Positions 1 to 5,509 of a stretch of DNA of 7,202 bases are shown here, in pieces. Origin of the DNA: Actinomycetota bacterium (lineage in GTDB: Bacteria > Actinomycetota > Acidimicrobiia > IMCC26256 > PALSA-610); assembly GCA_030839105.1 (NCBI GenBank), contig JAUZEI010000126.1, forward strand, positions 1-7,202, written 5' to 3'. The number at the start of each line of letters is the position of its first letter. Positions within the stretch are counted from its first letter, which is position 1. Both the position numbers and the translations under genes were made by a program. Below the pieces are notes generated by a model, which made no database searches, was not told where the DNA came from, and was given only the letters and a program-made list of their open reading frames with translations.

Positions 1-92
1 GTCGGGGCGGATGCTTCCGGCGGCATGCCACAGACGTTGCAGTAGCCGTCTTCGATGAATCCCCCGCAACCGGGTTGCGTGCAAGCGCTCAC
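1..92 (-). CDS. pknG: PknG-type serine/threonine protein kinase, N-terminal fragment (runs off left edge)
   Basis: Only the first 30 codons are present; the rest lies beyond the left edge. The start is GTG at 92-90. It overlaps the stop of the upstream gene by four bases (GTGA) and has a good ribosome-binding site, AAGGAG, five bases upstream. The peptide begins VSACTQPGCGGFIEDGYCNV. It carries four cysteines, Cys4-x4-Cys9-x8-Cys18-x2-Cys21, followed by Gly, which is a compact zinc-ribbon/rubredoxin-like motif. From memory of the family, many actinobacterial PknG homologues open with this kind of Cys-Gln-Pro-Gly-Cys...Asp-Gly-Tyr-Cys motif, followed by kinase and TPR domains. PknG is a soluble kinase that phosphorylates a GarA/OdhI-type FHA protein to tune 2-oxoglutarate/glutamate metabolism. 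The upstream GlnX-like and GlnH-like genes strongly support the call. No kinase residues are visible here, so another zinc-ribbon protein is formally possible. Confidence 0.8.
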   Translation of the reverse strand, partial: MSACTQPGCGGFIEDGYCNVCGMPPEASAP

Positions 93-1252
93 CGACTCTC
101 CTTCTCGCGAGGTGACGTCGCGGCGAGTACCGATTGTTGATACACGGAGACGAGATGTTCAGCCTCTTCGACGTCGCACGGAGCGCTGTACAGAACATCT
201 CGAGCCGACTCGTACTGCGCGGCGAGGACGTCGTCTTCGCCGAGCCCGGAACGTTGCGCGCGGTCACGGTACGCGCCGAGCAGACCGCGCAGGTCGGCGC
301 GCCGCGCCAACCCGGCGCCGTAGCGCGCGGCCGCCTCCTGCAGAGCGGCGTCGATGCGGGCGAGCTGGGCAAGGTAGGCGTCGAGTTGCGTGCGCGCCGC
401 GGTCCACGACCCGGGCCCGGTGTCGACCTCGGCCGTCGGCACGCCGGGCGGAGCACCGACCGTTTCGACACTCGGGATCGCAAGCGACGGCACGGCCGCG
501 ATCTTGACCCGCGCTTCGGCGGCGGTGGCACGCACGGATGCCTCGTCGGTAATCAGCCGGGCTCGCGTCGAGGCCGCGGCCGCCGCGTCGAAGATGACCG
601 TCGCACGGAGGCCGATCTCCTTGATGAGTGACGCCTCCAGCGCGAACGCCTCGTTCGCGAGCTCGGGAACTCCTGCGGCGATCTCGGCCTGCGCCGCACC
701 GTTGACCAATGTTTCCAGGCGGAGCGCGAGCGCCGCGACATCGTCTTCGCGGCGATGCAACGCCCGCGCCGACCGCGACGCGCGGTCGAGGGTTTCGCGG
801 AGCGCGACGATCTCGTCGGTCGCACCGCTCCCCGCGATGGCGTCCCCGGAGAGATGCGACGCGATCCGGTCGTACAACGCGGACACGAGCGTGCACGCCT
901 CCGTCAGCGAGAACGCCGACGGATTCCCGAGGGCGTCGGGCAGCCGACCCCACGTCAACTCGGCGGCGCGCGCGAGTTCGGTGGCGCCGACCCGGCCGCC
1001 ATCCCAGAGGTGCACAAGGTCGTCGCAGCGCGCATCGATCGAGGCGCGCAAGGCCATCGCGAGGCTCACGTCGTTCGAGTACACGTCGGGAGTACGCGAG
1101 CTCTGCGCGCGCTTGTCGAGCGCGTCCAGGGCGTGGTCGAGCGTCGCGCGCCACGCGGCCAGTTGTTCGAGGTAGCGGCGGAACCCGTCGATCGTCGGAG
1201 GGCGGGTCAGACCACCCGGCGCGGACGGCGCGGCTGCAAGTGTCGCGTTCAC
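89..1252 (-). CDS. Uncharacterised all-helical soluble protein between GlnH and PknG (387 aa)
   Basis: I cannot assign a function. The GTG start at 1252-1250 overlaps the glnH-like stop in a GTGA junction; an in-frame extension to 1333 would run inside glnH and is not used. The 387-residue product has no signal peptide or membrane segment. It looks almost entirely alpha-helical, rich in Ala, Arg, Glu, Leu and Asp. An N-terminal helical block contains the motif LxMAL...LWDGGRVG (Asp84-Gly89). Long amphipathic, possibly coiled-coil helices follow (about 115-250), then a Pro/Val/Ala-rich hinge (about 253-280). The C-terminal helical block has LRGLLGAYRDRA (321-332) and a YSAPCDVEEAEHLVSVYQ segment near 355-372. 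My recollection is that similar hypothetical proteins lie next to glnH and pknG in other actinobacteria, whereas the mycobacterial operon lacks one. Position suggests a cytoplasmic adaptor or PknG partner; that is inference. Confidence 0.85.
   Translation of the reverse strand: MNATLAAAPSAPGGLTRPPTIDGFRRYLEQLAAWRATLDHALDALDKRAQSSRTPDVYSNDVSLAMALRASIDARCDDLVHLWDGGRVGATELARAAELTWGRLPDALGNPSAFSLTEACTLVSALYDRIASHLSGDAIAGSGATDEIVALRETLDRASRSARALHRREDDVAALALRLETLVNGAAQAEIAAGVPELANEAFALEASLIKEIGLRATVIFDAAAAASTRARLITDEASVRATAAEARVKIAAVPSLAIPSVETVGAPPGVPTAEVDTGPGSWTAARTQLDAYLAQLARIDAALQEAAARYGAGLARRADLRGLLGAYRDRAQRSGLGEDDVLAAQYESARDVLYSAPCDVEEAEHLVSVYQQSVLAATSPREKESR
98..103 (-). promoter_or_regulatory. 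Shine-Dalgarno site of the pknG-like gene
   Basis: Read on the minus strand the sequence is AAGGAG, five bases before the GTG at 92-90. It lies inside the last codons of the upstream gene. It decides the kinase start and is one of only two strong ribosome-binding sites in the operon, the other being in front of telA. The kinase may therefore be translated independently of coupling. Confidence 0.75.
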
Positions 1253-2208
1253 GGCCGGCGCCCGTACACCGCCACCGGCGGGGGGCGAACCGCACCGGTC
1301 GGATGGAGCCACGTGCGGTACATCTGCGCCCACGTGCCGTCGGCGCGCATCCGCTCCAGGATCGCGTTCACGTACTGGACGAACTCCGGGTGCGGTTTGG
1401 CGATTCCCAGGCCGTACGGCTCGGCCGTGAGCGCAGTGCCGACGACCTTCGCGTACGGGTCCTGGACGAGAAACCCGGCGAGGACCGTGTCGTCACCCGT
1501 AACCGAGTCGACCGCGCCCTGTTGGAACAGGACCATGCAATCGGAGATGTCGTCGACCGGCACCGCGATCACCTTCGGGAAGTTCTTCAGGTTGTCGAAG
1601 TTGGTCGACCCCTTCGCCACACACATCTTCTTGCCGTTCAGGTCCTGGATGCCGGCGGCCTTCGAGTCGGACCGGACGAGCACTTTCTGGCCCGCGCGGA
1701 AGTACTCCGAGGTGAAGTCGATCTGCGTCCAACGCACACAGTTGATCGTCATGACATCGGCGACGATGTCGACGGCGCCGCTGTTGAGCGCCGGGATGCG
1801 CTGCGCGTACGTGACGACCTTGAACGAAACCTTGTTCGGGTCGCCGAAGATCTCCTTCGCAACGGCACGCACGATGTCGATGTCGAAGCCCTCCAACTGG
1901 CCCGAGAAGGGATTGCGGTATCCGAACAGCAGTGTGTCGGCCGAGACTCCGGCGATGAGGCGTCCCCGGGCGCGGATCTTGTCCATGAAGGACCCGGGCG
2001 CGATGGGGACCTGCAACTCGTTCGGTGCGGGCGCGAACGAAGCCGTCGCGTTGCTGCACGTCGCCGCGGGCTTGGTGGTCGGCGTCGTCGTCGCCCCGAC
2101 GTCCGGTGCGGCACTCGGTGCCGGAGTGCTCGCGCTCGAACACGCCGCCACTGACCCGGACAGCGCGGCGGCCAACGCGATGGCGATGACGCGGCGTCGG
2201 GCGTTCAC
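1249..2208 (-). CDS. glnH: GlnH-like amino-acid-binding lipoprotein (solute-binding protein family 3), sensor subunit
   Basis: This is a 319-residue secreted lipoprotein. Residues 1-22 form a signal peptide (Arg-Arg-Arg, then a hydrophobic stretch) ending in lipobox VAA-Cys23, where the protein would be lipidated. A Ser/Thr/Pro/Ala-rich linker (24-65) precedes a family 3 substrate-binding domain (about 70-303). Typical elements are RGRLIAGVSADTLLFGYRNP (81-100), GQLEGFDIDIVRAVA (103-117), TYAQRIPALNSGAVDIVAD (133-151) and DDTVLAGFLVQDPY (239-252). Cys196 and Cys224 sit where many actinobacterial GluB/GlnH proteins have a likely disulfide; Cys51 and Cys157 are extra. The GTG start at 2208-2206 overlaps the glnX-like stop (GTGA), which excludes a much longer in-frame extension to 2832. 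No permease or ABC ATPase gene adjoins it. By analogy with mycobacterial GlnH it probably binds aspartate, glutamate or related amino acids and signals through GlnX rather than feeding uptake. Confidence 0.9.
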   Translation of the reverse strand: MNARRRVIAIALAAALSGSVAACSSASTPAPSAAPDVGATTTPTTKPAATCSNATASFAPAPNELQVPIAPGSFMDKIRARGRLIAGVSADTLLFGYRNPFSGQLEGFDIDIVRAVAKEIFGDPNKVSFKVVTYAQRIPALNSGAVDIVADVMTINCVRWTQIDFTSEYFRAGQKVLVRSDSKAAGIQDLNGKKMCVAKGSTNFDNLKNFPKVIAVPVDDISDCMVLFQQGAVDSVTGDDTVLAGFLVQDPYAKVVGTALTAEPYGLGIAKPHPEFVQYVNAILERMRADGTWAQMYRTWLHPTGAVRPPPVAVYGRRP

Positions 2209-3524
2209 CGGTATTCCCGCAGCCGGGCCGCGACTGCGCGCCAGGAGAGGATCGCCGCCGCGAGGCCGGCGACGAGCAACAACACCGCCGTGACGCCGAG
2301 GGCTCGGCGCGCCGACTTCAGACCGTCCGACACATGCGACGCCTGATCGCTCAGCGAGACGCGCGACACCGAATCGAAGGCCGTGAAGGTCGTCTTCGTG
2401 CCGCGTGGGTCGGCGGTGGTTGCAAGTCGAACCGCTCCGTCCCAGTCTCCGGCGTCGTCGCGCGTTCGGATCAACCGATGGGCCGTCTCGTAGGTCCGGA
2501 GGGCCGTAATCGACGAACGGGCCGGGGCGCGGTCGGCGATACCGGACAGCCCCGTGTTCGCGTCGCCGATCAGGCCCTGGTATTGCGCTTCGAAGGGCTC
2601 GCCGCTCCCGCGATTGATCAGCGTCAGGCTCTCCGCACTCTTGGCGTCGAACGCGTCGGTGCGGGCGGTTGCGAGCGCGATGGTGTTGGCGAGCGAGCCC
2701 GATCGAACAACCGTGGCCGAGTGTTCGGCGAGGGTCATGATCCCGATCCCGATCACGCCGCCCACAATGACGATGGCGGTGGCGGCAACGAGATTCGGAC
2801 TGAGCAGGCGGCGGGTCCGGAAGGAGAGCCACACCTGCACGAACAGGAGAACCACGACCGCGAGTACAAGGATCGCGACGAGGGCGTTCTCGGCCCGAGC
2901 CGCGTTGCCGTAGGCCTTGGTGATCCGCACCTGTTCGACGCTGACCTCCTGCGCCAGTGGCGGCAGCGCATCGGAGCGCAGAAGGTTCGACGCCTGCCGC
3001 AGGTACGCGGCCCCGATCGGAAAGCCCTGGCGATTGTTCGCCCGCGCGGCTTCCATCAGTCCGGCGTATTTCGCGAGCACCTGGTTCGTCTTGGCCAGGA
3101 CAGCACTATCGGCCGCCGACCCGGCGGATGCCGCGGCGATGTCGGCCGTCGCGCCCGCGATCCCGTCGTCGTACGACTTGCGTTCGTCCGCCGGCTCCAG
3201 TCCACCGACCAAGAAGGCGTTCGTCGCGGCCGCGTCGGCCTGGGTCGCGTTCGAGCGGATGTCCTGGATGCGGACGAGCTGGGCCGCGTGGTTGCGTGCG
3301 TCTGCGATCGCGTTGGAACGATTCCGCACCGCGGCGAACGCGACGAGCCCGAACAGCAGGCACGCCGCGACCGAAACCGCCGCCGCGATCCTGAGTCGTC
3401 CCGGCGTGCCGGCCAGCATCTTCCGGAATCCGGCGATGGCGCGCGCCGCCGGCGTCGAACCGGCCGCCGGACCGGAGGAGGACGGGCTTGCGACCGGAGA
3501 CGGCGGTGCCGGAGAGACGATCAT
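2205..3524 (-). CDS. glnX: GlnX-like four-helix membrane sensor protein
   Basis: This 439-residue integral membrane protein has four clear hydrophobic helices, at about 45-66, 214-235, 245-266 and 408-428. The basic turn SFRTRRLLS (236-244) between helices 2 and 3 and the Arg-rich C-terminal tail point to cytoplasm. Two large helical loops (67-213 and 267-407) therefore lie outside, where they could meet the lipoprotein encoded next. The N-terminal 44 residues are a cytoplasmic tail rich in Pro, Ser and Ala. Extracytoplasmic features include Asn/Ala-rich helices and the segment NAFLVGGLEPADERKSYDDG (102-121). Architecture and position match GlnX of the mycobacterial glnX-glnH-pknG operon, which passes amino-acid occupancy of GlnH to PknG. 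I see no HAMP, kinase or methyl-acceptor domain, so the output probably goes through protein contact. The ATG start at 3524-3522 overlaps the upstream stop (ATGA). The call rests on topology and context. Confidence 0.82.
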   Translation of the reverse strand: MIVSPAPPSPVASPSSSGPAAGSTPAARAIAGFRKMLAGTPGRLRIAAAVSVAACLLFGLVAFAAVRNRSNAIADARNHAAQLVRIQDIRSNATQADAAATNAFLVGGLEPADERKSYDDGIAGATADIAAASAGSAADSAVLAKTNQVLAKYAGLMEAARANNRQGFPIGAAYLRQASNLLRSDALPPLAQEVSVEQVRITKAYGNAARAENALVAILVLAVVVLLFVQVWLSFRTRRLLSPNLVAATAIVIVGGVIGIGIMTLAEHSATVVRSGSLANTIALATARTDAFDAKSAESLTLINRGSGEPFEAQYQGLIGDANTGLSGIADRAPARSSITALRTYETAHRLIRTRDDAGDWDGAVRLATTADPRGTKTTFTAFDSVSRVSLSDQASHVSDGLKSARRALGVTAVLLLVAGLAAAILSWRAVAARLREYR

Positions 3525-4867
3525 TCGAGCCCGCCATCGAGGTCGACGGGCTCGAGCCGGCGCAGCTCCTCTTCGGACGGATCGACGATGTCGGCGATGC
3601 GACACGACTGGCTCACGGCGGCCGCCTCGAACACGTTGCGCACGAAGCGACCGTTGCCGAAGCCCGGGCCGCGCACCTCCGCCGCGAGCCGAGTCCGGAA
3701 GCGCTCCACGACTTCGGGCGGCGCGGTGTAGTCGCTCTCGGCGGCGAGGCGGGTGAAGATCGTGACGAGCTCGTCGTCGGAGTAGTCGTCGAAGACGATC
3801 GTGAGCGCGAACCGGCTCTTCAATCCCGGATTGGCAGCCACGAACTCGTGCATCTCGTCCGGGTAGCCGGCGACGATCACGACGAGATCGTCCCGGTGGT
3901 CTTCCATGAGCTTGACCAGCGTGTCGATCGCTTCGTGCCCGAACGCGTCGTCGTCGTCTCGCAACAATGCGTACGCCTCGTCGATGAACAACCCACCGCC
4001 GAGCGCAGAAGTGGTCACGGTCGTCGTCTTGATCGCGGTCTGGCCTTCGTAGCCGGCGACCAGACCCGCCCGGTCGGTCTCGACGAGCTGGCCCTTTGCC
4101 AAGATCCCGAGCGCGCGATAGATCTGCACGAGCAAGCGGGCGACGGTCGTCTTTCCGGTTCCCGGGTTGCCGACGAAGACCAGGTGTTGCGCGACGTCGA
4201 GCGTGCGCAGACCCTTGGCCACACGCAGGCGGTTGGCGCGCAGCATGTTCGTCTGCCGGCGGACCTGGGCCTTGACGCGCTCGAGCCCGACGAGGGCATC
4301 GAGGTCGGCGAGCAGGTCGGGGAGCGACTTCGCCGGGGGCGATTCGGCGGCCGCGGCGATGGTCGGCTGACCGGCCCCGGCGGGTGCCGGAGTGCGAAGA
4401 GCCGTAGTCGACGCGGGTTGCTCACTCAGCACGGCATCGATGTGCTGATCGGCCGCGCGCGTCGAGCCGGCCACTCCGGCCCCGTGCAGCTGGGTCGCGG
4501 CCGCCATTGCCGCGCGCCCGATGACGTCGAGATTCGGTTCGCCCAACGAGCAGGCGGCGCTCGCGACATCGGCGAGGGCGTGCGCGTACGGGACCGCCGA
4601 TCCGTTCTTCGAGTCGGCCAGGCGAACGAGCGTCGGCGTCGGACTCGACAGGTACTCGAGCCCGTCCCGGGCGGCGCGCTCGAACGTGATCGAGCACGCG
4701 GGAAACGCCTTCTGCCACTCGGCGCGCGCGCCCCGCACGTCGTTCGCGATCGCCGCAGCCAGCTGGGACACCTCGGTCGACGCGGCGGCCGAAAGCTGCG
4801 GCGCACCGGCGGCAACGATCTCGACCGCGTGGTCCGTCGCGGCTTGCAGGTGCTCCACCGTGGTCAC
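3521..4867 (-). CDS. CbxX/CfqX-type AAA+ ATPase with an unrecognised N-terminal domain
   Basis: The product has 448 residues, starting at the GTG (4867-4865) that overlaps the previous stop (GTGA). An in-frame extension to 5017 is rejected because it would run inside the upstream gene and is Arg/Gly-rich. Residues 1-140 are an alpha-helical domain I do not recognise. Residues 150-180 are an Ala/Pro linker. Residues 185-445 are a single AAA+ module: LDALVGLERVKAQVR (189-203), Walker A GNPGTGKT (233-240), a GYEGQT pore-loop-like segment (272-277), Walker B LFIDEA (293-298), an IVAGYPDEM segment (331-339), an Arg-finger region PGLKSRF (347-353) and a sensor-2 region FGNGRFVRN (403-411). This is the CbxX/CfqX subgroup, which includes Rubisco activase CbbX, SpoVK and the ATPase part of type VII EccA. 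No Rubisco or ESX genes are visible. It probably remodels a partner protein, perhaps TelA/XpaC or the kinase complex; the target is unknown. Confidence 0.9.
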   Translation of the reverse strand: MTTVEHLQAATDHAVEIVAAGAPQLSAAASTEVSQLAAAIANDVRGARAEWQKAFPACSITFERAARDGLEYLSSPTPTLVRLADSKNGSAVPYAHALADVASAACSLGEPNLDVIGRAAMAAATQLHGAGVAGSTRAADQHIDAVLSEQPASTTALRTPAPAGAGQPTIAAAAESPPAKSLPDLLADLDALVGLERVKAQVRRQTNMLRANRLRVAKGLRTLDVAQHLVFVGNPGTGKTTVARLLVQIYRALGILAKGQLVETDRAGLVAGYEGQTAIKTTTVTTSALGGGLFIDEAYALLRDDDDAFGHEAIDTLVKLMEDHRDDLVVIVAGYPDEMHEFVAANPGLKSRFALTIVFDDYSDDELVTIFTRLAAESDYTAPPEVVERFRTRLAAEVRGPGFGNGRFVRNVFEAAAVSQSCRIADIVDPSEEELRRLEPVDLDGGLE

Positions 4868-5496
4868 GGCATGACCCGGGGTGCGACCGACAGGCTGTTG
4901 GACCCGAACTTCTCGGCCAGGAAACGGCCATGCGCGACCAGCGCGTCGGCGTCCGCCCGGCAGACGGCGTCGAACACCTCGTCCATCTTCGACGCCAGGA
5001 GATCCAGCTGATCGCACAACACGACCAAGGACGTCTTGCCGTTCTGCACCGGACGATTGTCGGCAAACGCGCGCGGCAGGCGTAGGTACGCAGCGACCGC
5101 CTCGGGGAGATAGCTGGTGGCCGTGCGGAGCACCGCGTGAGCCTGCACATTCATCGGGCCGAGCTGTGCGAGGCGCGGGATGCAGTCGCGGACGCGGCTC
5201 GCGATGCGCTCGACGCGCGCGTCGACCGCGGCCGGAACCCGACCCTTGATCCCCGCCTGGAACTCGGCGAGCCCGGTGAGGATCTCGGCGTCGTCATCGA
5301 CGTCGACGGGCGTCGCCGGAGCGCTTGCCGATGCACGGCTCAGTAGCCAGCCGACGGCGTGGCCGAGCGCGTACGCCGGCACTGCAACCGCGCCGACGGC
5401 CAACGCGGGTAGCCCGACCGCCGCCGCCGTGACCACGCCACCGGCCGCGGCGGCAGTCCCGACGGCCAGCGAAGTCAACACCCGGCGAGAGCCCAC
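4864..5496 (-). CDS. XpaC-like membrane-anchored helical protein (TelA partner)
   Basis: About 210 residues if translation starts at GTG 5496-5494, 13 bases after the telA stop. No clear Shine-Dalgarno sequence precedes it. GTG 5481-5479 is an in-frame alternative, and an extension from 5559 would overlap telA. Residues 6-52 are an Ala/Val/Gly/Leu-rich hydrophobic stretch, long enough for a helical hairpin or two membrane segments. After an Asp-rich linker (64-70) comes an alpha-helical cytoplasmic domain. The segment TSYLPEAVAAYLRLP (127-141), followed by long helices and ending in KMDEVFDAV...FLAEKFG, resembles the C-terminal part of XpaC family proteins. These are named for 5-bromo-4-chloroindolyl phosphate hydrolysis, although no phosphatase motif is visible here. 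In Bacillus subtilis xpaC lies next to the telA homologue yaaN, and the same pairing here supports the assignment. The gene is real by context; the family name is tentative. Confidence 0.65.
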   Translation of the reverse strand: MGSRRVLTSLAVGTAAAAGGVVTAAAVGLPALAVGAVAVPAYALGHAVGWLLSRASASAPATPVDVDDDAEILTGLAEFQAGIKGRVPAAVDARVERIASRVRDCIPRLAQLGPMNVQAHAVLRTATSYLPEAVAAYLRLPRAFADNRPVQNGKTSLVVLCDQLDLLASKMDEVFDAVCRADADALVAHGRFLAEKFGSNSLSVAPRVMP

Positions 5497-5509
5497 GATA
5501 AGGGAGGGC

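Noticed and set aside
709..2293. Long plus-strand open frames (709-2154 and 755-2293) opposite the GlnH-like and helical genes
   Set aside because: The translations are Arg/Gly/Pro-rich without any recognisable domain, while the minus strand encodes a clear lipoprotein and a coupled gene. They are antisense open frames expected in high-GC DNA.
2209..2832. A 208-residue N-terminal extension of the GlnH-like lipoprotein
   Set aside because: It would lie entirely within the GlnX-like gene and bury the signal peptide and lipobox. The GTGA-overlapping start at 2208 gives a normal lipoprotein.
3521..4867. Rubisco activase CbbX or type VII secretion EccA identity for the AAA+ protein
   Set aside because: The AAA+ module belongs to that subgroup, but no Rubisco, Calvin-cycle or ESX genes are nearby and the N-terminal domain does not look like the repeat domain I would expect in EccA.
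3488..5011. Plus-strand open frame of about 507 codons opposite the AAA+ ATPase
   Set aside because: It is antisense to a complete AAA+ module with intact Walker motifs. Its translation is low-complexity and charged with no domain, so it is a frame shadow.
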